Counted from the stretch's first letter, positions 43,619 through 52,603 are shown. The stretch is 64,000 nt of DNA from Rhodobacteraceae bacterium HIMB11 (GCA_000472185.1 AVDB01000006.1:186001-250000); one strand, 5' to 3'. Made by a program: numbers and translations. The notes: generated by a model from the sequence alone, not told the origin.

Positions 43619-44632
43619 TTATTTCACGTCTAGGCCCATGGCCTTGTAAACTTCGCGATATTGGTCGATTGAACGGGCAATCAAATCTTTGGCACCATCC
43701 GTATCACGATAGCTGTCGATCACTGTCATGAATTTTGAATCGTTAAATGCCTGATAGCTGTCTTCACAATATCCGCGCTGGAAGGCCCATTTTAGCCATT
43801 CAACACGATCCGCTGGTGCGTCCGCATGCACGTAGAATCCACGGAAACGAAGCAGTGGATCAAAATCCATCCCCATTTCACGGTGGGTTGGGGTATCTGC
43901 AAACGCGCCTGGACGTTCATCAAAGATAGTCAGGATGGGTTTGAATTGACCCGCATCCAAGAAGTTGCGCACATCACCTGGTTGTTCAAACAGCGCATCA
44001 ACCTGCCCACCCAACAACGCGCCATAACGTGGGGCGCCCTTGTCGAATGAAATCTGCTGAATCTGCATGCCACTTGCATCTGTGATAAAGCCCATCGTAA
44101 CACGCTCCATTGATCCTTCTTTGGACACGTTCGCAATGGTTGCTTTGCCGTTTTGCGCCTTGACCCATTCTACAAAAGATGGCCAATCGCTAAAGCGTGT
44201 TTCATTTGTGCGGATATAGACCTGACTGAATGTCACCTGGCTTACCACCAGTGGGATCAAATCCTCAGCTGGGTTTGGAAGCGATGAGTCCAGCGCATGC
44301 GCAGAGGATGCATCATCAATGTGCTCCAAAACGTTATATCCATCTGCAGGTGCCGCCATATAGGCCGTCATACCAACAGTCCCAGAACCACCTGGTTTGT
44401 GATCGCGGTTGATTGGAATGCCAGTAAGTTCTGTCACTGCCTCGGCCATCGCAGCAGCAACCTGCCCCGATCCACCCGCAGGACCATATGGCACGATCAT
44501 TGTCAACGCACGCTCTGGAAACCCGCCGGGTTTGTCAAAGGATGCTTCTCCACGTTTACACTCAAATGCAAACGCCGAACCACCAGCCAATACCGCAGCA
44601 CATAGTGCCGCTGTTCCAATTATTTTCTTCAT
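43619..44632 (-). CDS. tctC: TTT transporter periplasmic solute-binding protein (TctC family), second system
   Basis: This 337-residue protein begins with a clear signal peptide (MKKIIGTAALCAAVLAGGSAFA), then FPERALTMIVPYGPAGGSGQVA, the usual TctC start, and GGSGTVGMTAYMAAPADGY. An excellent GGGAGG box precedes the ATG. It binds a carboxylate in the periplasm for TctAB. It is first in the operon tctC-tctB-tctA-aldehyde dehydrogenase-ligase, so its ligand is probably the acid activated by the ligase. Two cysteines flank the binding region, one of them just after the signal peptide. Confidence 0.92.
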   Translation of the reverse strand: MKKIIGTAALCAAVLAGGSAFAFECKRGEASFDKPGGFPERALTMIVPYGPAGGSGQVAAAMAEAVTELTGIPINRDHKPGGSGTVGMTAYMAAPADGYNVLEHIDDASSAHALDSSLPNPAEDLIPLVVSQVTFSQVYIRTNETRFSDWPSFVEWVKAQNGKATIANVSKEGSMERVTMGFITDASGMQIQQISFDKGAPRYGALLGGQVDALFEQPGDVRNFLDAGQFKPILTIFDERPGAFADTPTHREMGMDFDPLLRFRGFYVHADAPADRVEWLKWAFQRGYCEDSYQAFNDSKFMTVIDSYRDTDGAKDLIARSIDQYREVYKAMGLDVK

Positions 44633-44842
44633 TTTTTACCTCCCGTATGGATGCCGCAACTTCAAGCAAAGCACCCAAATTTACGCACAGGATCATGTAG
44701 TTTGCATCGCAGAATGCATCGACGACAGGCACTTTCACGGCCACTGCACAGTGATCAGACTAGCCTGTAATCGCGTTCTGTCTACATTTTTTGTGTCACC
44801 TTGATTGTCAACGTGCGCCGCAGGCGGTTGAAAATCGGGCTG

Positions 44843-45673
44843 CTAGTCAACGGGTGATGTACCTGCAATCGCCTCGGTCAATGCCTCTGCTGAGTGCATT
44901 ACAGCGACACTAATTGCGGGCAAATTTTCGGTTCCAACACGACTGGTGGGTCCAGAAACAGAGATGCCTGCAATCACCTCTCGATTGAAATCAAACACAG
45001 GTGCTGCGATGCACCGCATTCCTAAATTCCGTTCTTCATTATCAATGCTGTAGCCGCGATTTTTGATGTCGTCCAAATCATTATTTAGGGCATCGACATC
45101 TGTAATCGTGAACTTTGTATAACTCTCCAGTGACTTCGTTTTTATGATGCGCTGCCTACGATCGTCATCCATATGTGCCAAAAGCGCCTTGCCAATCCCC
45201 GAGGAATGCATATCCGACAGCGTACCAGGTGGGAAAAAGGCACGAATGCTTTCATGAGTTTCAACCTGACTTAGGAATAAAACCTTGCCTTCTTTTTCAA
45301 TCCCAAGGTTTGCGGTTTCACCTGTACTCTCCATCAATTTGCGCATAATGGGTCGCGCACGTTCCACCAAACTGGTGCGGCGCAGAAACCGTGACCCAAT
45401 GACAAAGGCCTGTGGACCGATGTGCCACACCTGATCTTGTGGATCGAACTCCACCAACCCCTGCCCCTGTAACGTGATCAGAATACGATAAACCGTGGCA
45501 GGCGATTGCTCTGTCTCTTCCGCCAATTCGGTTAAGGGTTTGCTTTCCCCCAGACTTAGGTGTTTGAACACATAAAGCGCACGATCCAGTGACTTAATCG
45601 TATTTTGTTCTGTTTTGTCGTGCCAATCACGCGGACGCCCCCGTGATCTGCGGGTATTTTGTGTGTCAGCCAT
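44843..45673 (-). CDS. bhcR: IclR family regulator of the beta-hydroxyaspartate cycle (BhcR)
   Basis: This 276-residue regulator has an N-terminal winged helix-turn-helix (PLTELAEETEQSPATVYRIL, about residues 42-65) and an IclR effector domain with SGIGKALLAH and RNLGMRCIAAPVFD. It is divergent from bhcABCD, as in Paracoccus denitrificans, where BhcR responds to glyoxylate and controls the cycle. A set of alternating TGAAA/TTTCA half-sites in the shared gap is the likely operator. The call rests mainly on the completeness of the neighbouring cycle genes. Confidence 0.88.
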   Translation of the reverse strand: MADTQNTRRSRGRPRDWHDKTEQNTIKSLDRALYVFKHLSLGESKPLTELAEETEQSPATVYRILITLQGQGLVEFDPQDQVWHIGPQAFVIGSRFLRRTSLVERARPIMRKLMESTGETANLGIEKEGKVLFLSQVETHESIRAFFPPGTLSDMHSSGIGKALLAHMDDDRRQRIIKTKSLESYTKFTITDVDALNNDLDDIKNRGYSIDNEERNLGMRCIAAPVFDFNREVIAGISVSGPTSRVGTENLPAISVAVMHSAEALTEAIAGTSPVD

Positions 45674-45700
45674 GGTTCACCCCGATAATGCAAAATTATT

Positions 45701-45725
45701 CTGAAAATATATTTCATATTATGAA
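45701..45725. promoter_or_regulatory. candidate BhcR operator
   Basis: Three half-sites alternate exactly every 10 bases: TGAAA at 45701, TTTCA at 45711 and TGAAA at 45721. The second and third form a perfect 15-base palindrome with 7-bp arms (TTTCATA-T-TATGAAA). They lie 28 bases before bhcR and about 130 bases before bhcA. The spacing puts the sites on one face of the helix, as expected for a multimeric IclR regulator. Confidence 0.5.
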
Positions 45726-45852
45726 AAAATCTAATCGATTGTAAATAATGTATTTTTCAGATCTTCAGACCATCAAGTTGTCGAATTTAAAAATGTTTCA
45801 TTCGAAAATGACACTGCCTACCCTTAAGCAACAATGTGACAAAGGTAGTAAG

Positions 45853-47046
45853 ATGAGTTTTCAAAATCCTGTATTCATTCCCGGTCCAACCAATATTCCC
45901 GAGCATTTGCGCAAAGCATGCGACATGCCTACGCTGGACCATCGCTCTCCACTTTTTGGACAAATCTTGCACCCTGCACGCAACAGTGTCCGTAAAATTT
46001 TGAAAAGCGGGTCCGCGCACGTGTTTATTTTCCCCGCGTCAGGCACAGGTGGATGGGAAACAGCCCTGACAAACACATTGTCCCCGGGTGATACCGTTTT
46101 GGCCGCCCGCAATGGGATGTTTAGCCATCGTTGGATTGATATGTGTGGGCGCCACAGTTTGAACGTCAAGGTTGTCGAGACGCCATGGGGTGAAGGCATA
46201 TCGGCACAGAAATACGCAGAAATTCTGGCGCAAGACAAATCGCATTCCATTAAGGCCGTGTTAGTCACGCACAACGAAACCGCCACAGGCGTCACCAGTG
46301 ATATCGCCGCAATCCGTCACGCAATGGACGCGGTTGAACACCCTGCTCTGCTGTTTGTTGATGGTGTATCATCCATCGCATCCATCGACTTTCGATTTGA
46401 TGAATGGGGTGTCGATGTTGCTGTAACAGGATCACAAAAGGGGTTCATGCTGCCCGCGGGTCTCGCCATTGTTGGAATTAGCGATAAAGCGATGGATGTC
46501 ACCAAAACCGCTACATTGCCCCGCACCTTTTTCGACGTGCATGACATGGCCAAGGGATATGCAAACAACGCCTATCCCTACACCCCTGCCGTGGGTCTGA
46601 TGAACGGCTTGAACCAAGCCTGTGATATGCTCTTGGCCGAAGGATTGGACAATGTATTTGCCCGCCACCACCGCATCGCACAGGGTGTGCGCAACGCAGT
46701 TGAGGCATGGGGGATGGAGCTATGCGCAAGTGATCCGAGCGTTTATTCGGATACGGTCAGCGCCATCAAAACACCCGCAAATTTCAATGCGACCGACATT
46801 GTCACACTGGCTGCGGAAAAATATGGCGTGGCCTTTGGCGTTGGTCTGGGCGAAGTTTCGGGCAAAGTGTTCCGCGTCGGCCATTTGGGCAGCCTGACAG
46901 ATGTCATGGCCCTATCGGGGATCGCCACTGCCGAAATGTGCATGAAGGATTTGGGATTGCCGATTGAATTGGGATCAGGCGTTGCCGCCGCCCAACAATA
47001 TTATCGCAACCATTCAATGATCGAACAAAAGGTAGCCGCTGAATGA
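45853..47046 (+). CDS. bhcA: aspartate-glyoxylate aminotransferase (BhcA)
   Basis: This 397-residue class V PLP aminotransferase should make glycine from glyoxylate with aspartate as amino donor, the first step of the beta-hydroxyaspartate cycle. The start FIPGPTNIPEHLRKACDMP and FPASGTGGWETAL are typical, and the PLP lysine is in VAVTGSQKGFMLPAGL. The ATG at 45853 has an AAAGG box; further in-frame ATGs upstream lack one. It overlaps bhcB by 4 bases. A paralogue is at 33807-34973. Confidence 0.92.
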   Translation: MSFQNPVFIPGPTNIPEHLRKACDMPTLDHRSPLFGQILHPARNSVRKILKSGSAHVFIFPASGTGGWETALTNTLSPGDTVLAARNGMFSHRWIDMCGRHSLNVKVVETPWGEGISAQKYAEILAQDKSHSIKAVLVTHNETATGVTSDIAAIRHAMDAVEHPALLFVDGVSSIASIDFRFDEWGVDVAVTGSQKGFMLPAGLAIVGISDKAMDVTKTATLPRTFFDVHDMAKGYANNAYPYTPAVGLMNGLNQACDMLLAEGLDNVFARHHRIAQGVRNAVEAWGMELCASDPSVYSDTVSAIKTPANFNATDIVTLAAEKYGVAFGVGLGEVSGKVFRVGHLGSLTDVMALSGIATAEMCMKDLGLPIELGSGVAAAQQYYRNHSMIEQKVAAE

Positions 47047-48014
47047 AGGATATCGTTGATAACATCCCAACCTACCAGGATATGTTGGAGGCCCATGAGA
47101 GGATCAAACCCATCATTCGGCGCACGCCCGTGCGCACCTCTGATTATCTAAATGACCTAACGGGCGCCTCGCTGTTCTTTAAATGTGAAAACTTTCAGGA
47201 ACCTGGCGCGTTTAAGGTGCGTGGTGCAACAAATGCGGTTTTCGGCCTAAACGACGATCAGGCCCGCCTTGGCGTTGCGACGCATTCATCGGGCAATCAT
47301 GCCTCGTGCCTGTCCTATGCGGCGATGCGCCGTGGCATCCCCTGTAACGTTGTAATGCCCCATACCGCGCCCCAAGCCAAAAAGGATACAGTGCGCCGCT
47401 ATAACGGCATCATCACTGAATGCGAACCCTCTACCACATCGCGTGAGGCGACCTTTGCTGAGGTTCAAGCCAAAACAAGCGGGGATTTCGTGCACCCCTA
47501 CAACGATCCGCGTGTGATCGCGGGCCAAGGCACCTGTTCCAAGGAATTCATGGAACAAACCGATGGTATGGATATGGTGATCGCCCCAATTGGCGGAGGT
47601 GGAATGGTGTCGGGCACCTGTTTGACCCTGTCAACACTGGCCCCCGAAACGCAAATCATCGCAGCAGAACCTAAACAGGCCGATGACGCATATCGCAGTT
47701 TTAAGGCAGGCTACATCATCGCAGATGATGCGCCCAAAACGATTGCCGATGGGTTACTGGTGCCGCTGAAAGAACGGACATGGCATTTCGTATCCAATCA
47801 CGTCAGCGACATTTTCACGGCAACGGATGCGGAAATCATTGATGCGATGAAACTGACATGGAAACATCTGCGGATCGTGATGGAACCCTCTTCTGCTGTG
47901 CCATTAGCAGTGGTTTTGAAAAATCCCGATGTGTTTCGTGGCAAACGGGTTGGGATCATTATCACAGGGGGCAATGTTGATCTGGACAAGCTGCCCTGGA
48001 TTGCAGCAACGTAA
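47043..48014 (+). CDS. bhcB: beta-hydroxyaspartate dehydratase (BhcB)
   Basis: This 323-residue fold-type II PLP enzyme looks like threonine dehydratase/serine racemase: the PLP Lys is in EPGAFKVRGATNAV (near residue 57), SSGNHASCLSYAAM holds the substrate loop, and the Gly-rich phosphate loop is GGGGMVSGT. In this cluster it removes water from beta-hydroxyaspartate to give iminosuccinate. The start overlaps bhcA in ATGA, so both are made together. Without context it would be called threonine dehydratase. Confidence 0.92.
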   Translation: MKDIVDNIPTYQDMLEAHERIKPIIRRTPVRTSDYLNDLTGASLFFKCENFQEPGAFKVRGATNAVFGLNDDQARLGVATHSSGNHASCLSYAAMRRGIPCNVVMPHTAPQAKKDTVRRYNGIITECEPSTTSREATFAEVQAKTSGDFVHPYNDPRVIAGQGTCSKEFMEQTDGMDMVIAPIGGGGMVSGTCLTLSTLAPETQIIAAEPKQADDAYRSFKAGYIIADDAPKTIADGLLVPLKERTWHFVSNHVSDIFTATDAEIIDAMKLTWKHLRIVMEPSSAVPLAVVLKNPDVFRGKRVGIIITGGNVDLDKLPWIAAT

Positions 48015-48046
48015 AATAACACTTTTAAGACCAAAGGATTTCACCG

Positions 48047-49210
48047 ATGAAAGACCTAAACACATTTAATGATTATGAGGTGGGCTATAACATCCCTGCC
48101 AAACCCGGAATGTCAGAGGATGACATTCAAACCCCCTGTTTGGTGCTGGATTTAGACGCACTGGAACGCAATATCAAAAAGATGGGCGATTACGCGGCCG
48201 CAAACGGAATGCGCCACCGCGTGCATGGGAAAATGCACAAATCCGTTGATGTCGCCAAATTGCAAGAAACGCTTGGCGGGGCCTGTGGTGTCTGTTGTCA
48301 AAAAGTGTCCGAGGCCGAGGTGTTCGCACGTGGCGGTATTCGCGATGTGTTGGTGTCAAACCAGGTGCGCCATCCCGCTAAAATAGATCGCCTTGCCCGT
48401 ATCCCCACATATGGGGCGCGTGCGATATGTTGTGTGGATGATGTGACCAATGTTGCTGACCTGTCCGAGGCCGCCGTGCGCCACGGTACGCAAATCGAGT
48501 GTTTGGTTGAAATCGATTGTGGCGCGGGGCGCTGCGGGGTGACAACAACACCTGCGGTCGTTGAAATTGCAACGGCCATTGATGCGGCAGAGGGGCTTAA
48601 ATTCGCAGGCATCCAAGCCTATCAAGGTGCAATGCAGCACTTAGACAGCTATGAAGAGCGCAAGGAAAAAATTGGCATTGCCGTCGCTATGGTCAAGGAT
48701 GCTGTGGACATGCTGCGCACGAAGGGGTTGGAATGCGACATCGTTGGCGGTGGCGGCACTGGGTCCTATTATTTTGAATCCACCTCTGGAGTTTATAACG
48801 AATTACAATGTGGATCCTATGCGTTTATGGACGCCGATTATGGACGTATTTTGGATAAGGACGGCAAACGCATAGACCAAGGCGAATGGGAAAACGCGAT
48901 GTTTATCCTAACCAGCGTCATGAGCCATGCCAAAGCGGACAAAGCCATTGTTGATGCGGGTCTAAAGGTGCAATCCGTGGATAGTGGCCTGCCCGTGATT
49001 TATGGACGCGATGATGTGGAATACGTCAAATGCTCCGACGAACATGGCGTTGTGATGGACACTGCGGGTGTTTTGAAAATCAACGACAAACTGAAATTGG
49101 TTCCAGGTCACTGTGACCCGACCGCAAATGTTCATGATTGGTATGTGGGCGTGCGTAATGGCAAGGTGGAATGCGTTTGGCCGATTTCGGCGCGGGGACA
49201 CGCCTATTAA
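48047..49210 (+). CDS. bhcC: beta-hydroxyaspartate aldolase (BhcC)
   Basis: This 387-residue fold-type III PLP enzyme of the D-threonine aldolase family joins glycine and glyoxylate to beta-hydroxyaspartate. The PLP lysine region is VHGKMHKSVDVAK (near residue 65), the phosphate loop is IVGGGGTGSY, and the metal-binding HC pair is in LVPGHCDPTANVHDW near the end. It follows bhcB by 32 bases with an AAAGGA box. Together with bhcA, B and D it completes the cycle that turns two glyoxylates into oxaloacetate. Confidence 0.93.
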   Translation: MKDLNTFNDYEVGYNIPAKPGMSEDDIQTPCLVLDLDALERNIKKMGDYAAANGMRHRVHGKMHKSVDVAKLQETLGGACGVCCQKVSEAEVFARGGIRDVLVSNQVRHPAKIDRLARIPTYGARAICCVDDVTNVADLSEAAVRHGTQIECLVEIDCGAGRCGVTTTPAVVEIATAIDAAEGLKFAGIQAYQGAMQHLDSYEERKEKIGIAVAMVKDAVDMLRTKGLECDIVGGGGTGSYYFESTSGVYNELQCGSYAFMDADYGRILDKDGKRIDQGEWENAMFILTSVMSHAKADKAIVDAGLKVQSVDSGLPVIYGRDDVEYVKCSDEHGVVMDTAGVLKINDKLKLVPGHCDPTANVHDWYVGVRNGKVECVWPISARGHAY

Positions 49211-49233
49211 TTTGTAACAATTGAAAAACACCT

Positions 49234-49262
49234 AAGGGGTGCCGATCACATTGGCGCCCTTT
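49234..49262 (+). other. intercistronic hairpin bhcC-bhcD
   Basis: A 10-bp stem with two G-U pairs (AAGGGGTGCC / GGCGCCCTTT, 9-nt loop) lies in the 77-base gap between bhcC and bhcD. Only three T close the arm and no longer U-run follows. It may lower bhcD relative to bhcABC or protect the upstream message. Confidence 0.45.
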
Positions 49263-49287
49263 CTAACACACCCGAATTGGACGACCC

Positions 49288-50253
49288 ATGCTACTTGTAC
49301 CCGAACGCGAAATCGCAAATCTGATGACACGCGAGGCGGCCTTTGATGCTGTTGAAAAAGTCTTTGCCGCGATGGCCGCAAACGACGCCTATAATTTCCC
49401 CGTCATTCGTGAAGCGATTGGGCATGAAGATGCGCTTTATGGATTTAAGGGTGGCTTTGATCGGGCGGGATTAACGCTTGGCCTAAAGGCGGGCGGATAT
49501 TGGCCCAACAATTTGGAAAAGTTTGGACATATCAATCACCAATCCACGGTGTTCCTGTTTGATCCTGATACGGGCATGCCCAGTGCCATGGTGGGTGGGA
49601 ACCTGTTGACCGCACTGCGCACCGCGGCGGCATCATCGGTTTCGATTAAACATCTGGCGCGTCCTGATGCGCGGGTGATCGGCATGATTGGTGCGGGACA
49701 TCAATCCACGTTTCAGTTGCGTGCGGCCCTTGAACAGCGGCGTTTTGAAAAGGTGATCGGATGGAATTACCACCCCGAAATGCTGCCCAATATTGAAAAG
49801 GTTGCCAATGACGCGAGCCTGCCGTTTGAGGCAGTGACACTTGATCGGATGCAGCAGGCGGATGTGATTATTTCCATCACCTCTGCCTTTGCGCCCTCTC
49901 TCATGGCGGAGCATGTTTCGCCCGGATGTCACATTGCCTGTATGGGAACCGATACTAAAGGCAAACAAGAGGTGGAAGCCGCCCTGATCGCCAAAGGCAC
50001 CGTGTTCACAGACGAAGTGGCACAATCCATTTCCATTGGCGAAGCACAGCACGCCATCGCAGATGGCCTAATCACACCCGATGACATCACCGAACTGGGT
50101 GCCGTTATAAATGGCACCCACGCAGGGCGCAGCAGCAACACGGAAATCACCATTTTCGATGGCACAGGTGTCGGATTACAGGATTTGGCCGTGGCGGCCA
50201 AAGTTGTCGATTTGGCGCAAAAACGCGGTATCGCGATTGAGGTTGATTTTTAG
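49288..50253 (+). CDS. bhcD: iminosuccinate reductase (BhcD, ornithine cyclodeaminase family)
   Basis: This 321-residue protein of the ornithine cyclodeaminase/mu-crystallin family should reduce iminosuccinate to aspartate with NADH, closing the beta-hydroxyaspartate cycle. The substrate Lys lies in LTLGLKAGGYWPNN, LLTALRTAAASSVSIKHLA follows, and the Rossmann motif is IGMIGAGHQSTFQL near residue 130. The ribosome site before the ATG is weak (GGAC). It converges on the next gene with a 4-base overlap. By sequence alone it would be a generic cyclodeaminase; the four-gene set makes the call. Confidence 0.92.
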   Translation: MLLVPEREIANLMTREAAFDAVEKVFAAMAANDAYNFPVIREAIGHEDALYGFKGGFDRAGLTLGLKAGGYWPNNLEKFGHINHQSTVFLFDPDTGMPSAMVGGNLLTALRTAAASSVSIKHLARPDARVIGMIGAGHQSTFQLRAALEQRRFEKVIGWNYHPEMLPNIEKVANDASLPFEAVTLDRMQQADVIISITSAFAPSLMAEHVSPGCHIACMGTDTKGKQEVEAALIAKGTVFTDEVAQSISIGEAQHAIADGLITPDDITELGAVINGTHAGRSSNTEITIFDGTGVGLQDLAVAAKVVDLAQKRGIAIEVDF

Positions 50254-51212
50254 TTTGCGCCAAAGGCCTTGGTATTGGCAACAAAACGGTCATAGTTGGG
50301 TTCAGATAACAGGGCCAGCAGGCGAATAATCACATAGGTCAGGATCAGCGAAAATATCCCCCGCACCACCAAGATATAAAACAGCGATGGGCCAACCAGC
50401 ATTAAAACGGCCGTATCCTCAAACACTGAATGGTAAAGGTTGATTAAGATCAATGACCCAATAGCGGCCTGTGCGGGGATCATACCCTGGCGCACGTCCT
50501 TGATCATCAATCCTCCACCAAATCCCAGACCCAAGGTTAGTCCGACAATCACGATGGTGGATGCACGGCTACCAATGCCGACAAGAACGAGAATGGGATG
50601 CATCATTTTTTGGATCAACCGTTCCACACCGATCCAGCGCAACAGTTCAAGCCCGATAATTAAAACAACAATGACCACTTGGATAAACACCAACCCTTTG
50701 ATCTGATCAATGCCCCAGTGCAGCAAACTGGGTGTCTCATCAAACTGCGGCAGGTGCAGGCGCGCCGTTTCCCCCAACACATTGAATTGATTAAAAAAGA
50801 GGTTCAAAAGCGCGCAAAACAAAATGGCTGCCCCAACACGCACGGCCAATGTCACCCCCACTCGCAAACCAGCGTTGCGTGTAATGGCCGCCTCAACAGG
50901 TAGGGAATGCGCAAACAACATAAAGGATGCGATTATGGTCGTTTGCGCAACGCTTAGGGATGCGGCAGATGGCATCGCGCTTAGCAACATCAAACCCGCG
51001 TAGGGGTTCGTCAGCATGGTTGTTGTTAAAACAATCGCCATGTCGGCAGGTAATCCAATCATGGTCACAATGGGCGCCATGGCAACGTTCAACCAATAAA
51101 TCGCCCCCGCCATTTCGGCAATTTTCACAACGATCAAGGTTGGGATCAAAACCTTAAACAAGGCCCAAGACACGATATAAATATCCGTCACGATTTTTTT
51201 GAAAATTGTCAT
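50250..51212 (-). CDS. nucleoside-recognition (Gate) domain membrane protein
   Basis: This 320-residue protein has about nine hydrophobic segments and two Gate-type repeats (around AMAPIVTMIGLPADMAIVL near residue 50 and GLTLGLGFGGGLMIKDVRQG near 225), as in SpmA/SpmB and FeoB-like gates. Such proteins are probably transporters, with unknown ligands. It is transcribed towards bhcD and overlaps its end by 4 bases. Nothing links it directly to the cycle except position. Confidence 0.78.
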   Translation of the reverse strand: MTIFKKIVTDIYIVSWALFKVLIPTLIVVKIAEMAGAIYWLNVAMAPIVTMIGLPADMAIVLTTTMLTNPYAGLMLLSAMPSAASLSVAQTTIIASFMLFAHSLPVEAAITRNAGLRVGVTLAVRVGAAILFCALLNLFFNQFNVLGETARLHLPQFDETPSLLHWGIDQIKGLVFIQVVIVVLIIGLELLRWIGVERLIQKMMHPILVLVGIGSRASTIVIVGLTLGLGFGGGLMIKDVRQGMIPAQAAIGSLILINLYHSVFEDTAVLMLVGPSLFYILVVRGIFSLILTYVIIRLLALLSEPNYDRFVANTKAFGAN

Positions 51213-51378
51213 GTTGCGTCGTCTGCCAATCTACATGCCGTTCTGCATGACAGTCATACGCAGGAATGTGCAGAGTTCAATAAATTAAATCGTACATGCG
51301 CAAGCCCCTGAAATAAGATTTGACTTGGCTTTGCGAACAGTATTTCAACGGCTTGCGCAACAAGCACAGGTGACATCC

Positions 51379-52296
51379 ATGTTTGATCGACTTTCTGACG
51401 CGTCAAAAGGTGCCGTATTTTTGGTTAGTGGCATTTCGATCTTTGGGTTTTCCGATAATTTGACCCTTCTGGTGTCCGATACTGTCAGCGTGGGGCAATT
51501 CCATTTTTCTCGTTCCCTAATCGCGATATTTATGGTCATCGTTGCCGCCCGCCTATTCGGCATGCCTGTGCTTGCGAAATTGTGGAAACCAATAGCCGCG
51601 CGCACGGTTTTCATGGTCACATCCATGCTGTTGTATTTCGGCACAATGCCCATGATGCCCATTGCTGAGGCTGGTGCTGGGCTATTCACTTCACCCATCT
51701 TTGTGTTGTTGTTTTCCGCAATCCTGTTTGGCGAACGCATTGGATTTCGCCGCATATTGGCCGTTTTGGTGGGCAGTGTGGGGGTTTGGTGCGTCCTGCA
51801 ACCCGGTGCCGAGGGCGTGACTGTCTATCAAATTATGCCTATTTTGGCGGGAGCCTGTTACGCAATCGGGTCGATTATCACCTTTCGCTATTTGCAGGAT
51901 GAAAGCGCGTTTGCGATTTTGTTCAGCTTTTTGGTCGCCATTGGGATCAGCGGCGCATTGATTACATCGGTGTTCACTGTGTTCCCAGCCTCGGATCACA
52001 TGATCGCGACGGCTCCGTTTTTGTTCAACGGATGGCAAACGGTTGATGCGCAATATTGGCTTTATCTATTCATAATCGCATTGGGCGCGACCCTGGCGTT
52101 GTCTCTGATGACGCGGGCCTATCAATTGGCCCAAACCAGCTATGCCGCAATCTTTGAATATGCCTATTTGCTGTCGGTCAGTTATTTCAGCTGGCTATTT
52201 TGGGACATCACCCCAAATGCGCTGGGTGTTGTTGGGATCCTATTCATTATCACTTCTGGCGTCATCATCACGCTTGCACAGCGCAAAGCGATCTAA
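51379..52296 (+). CDS. EamA/DMT family transporter
   Basis: This 305-residue protein has ten hydrophobic helices in two EamA repeats. FGERIGFRRILAVLVGSVGVW is the typical end of the first, and FLFIIALGATLALSLMTRAYQ-like text starts the last helices of the second. It is probably an inner-membrane exporter of a small metabolite. The ATG at 51379 has AGGTGA 6 bases upstream; in-frame codons back to 51325 are possible. It stands alone after a 166-base gap. Substrate unknown. Confidence 0.82.
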   Translation: MFDRLSDASKGAVFLVSGISIFGFSDNLTLLVSDTVSVGQFHFSRSLIAIFMVIVAARLFGMPVLAKLWKPIAARTVFMVTSMLLYFGTMPMMPIAEAGAGLFTSPIFVLLFSAILFGERIGFRRILAVLVGSVGVWCVLQPGAEGVTVYQIMPILAGACYAIGSIITFRYLQDESAFAILFSFLVAIGISGALITSVFTVFPASDHMIATAPFLFNGWQTVDAQYWLYLFIIALGATLALSLMTRAYQLAQTSYAAIFEYAYLLSVSYFSWLFWDITPNALGVVGILFIITSGVIITLAQRKAI

Positions 52297-52401
52297 ACCC
52301 ACTTATTTGTGCTCATTTATGTCACCGGTTTATCAATGCTAAGGAATTGTATACAATTGTATTTATTGGACTTTTTTGGATACGCAGCCTATATCCCTCA
52401 C

Positions 52402-52569
52402 ATGAACAGAAAAGATTGCAACACCTGTGAAATCAGCGTCAATCAACTGATGGACGAATGTCCATCCTGTGGTGCGCAATTTGAACATTTGTCCACAGAC
52501 GCACGCGTTTATGGGGTCATCGCCCTCTTGGTTGTATTTTGCATCTCTCTTCTGCTTTCAGCAAGCTGA
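52402..52569 (+). CDS. 55-residue zinc-ribbon membrane protein
   Basis: The small protein has a CxxC pair at each end of its soluble part (CNTCEIS and CPSCGAQFE, a zinc-ribbon shape) and a C-terminal membrane helix (VYGVIALLVVFCISLLLSAS). The ATG at 52402 starts MNRKDCNTC. There is no clear ribosome site. Small zinc-ribbon/TM proteins of this form are common and mostly unstudied. It lies between the EamA gene and an Fnr-type box. Confidence 0.55.
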   Translation: MNRKDCNTCEISVNQLMDECPSCGAQFEHLSTDARVYGVIALLVVFCISLLLSAS

Positions 52570-52603
52570 ACGTAAACGACAATACACCACCCCGAAATTT
52601 CAA

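Noticed and set aside
51247-51257. The palindrome ATGACAGTCAT in the gap before the EamA gene at 51379
   Set aside because: An 11-base palindrome with 5-bp arms is expected by chance in a window of this size, and it has no link to a known regulator.
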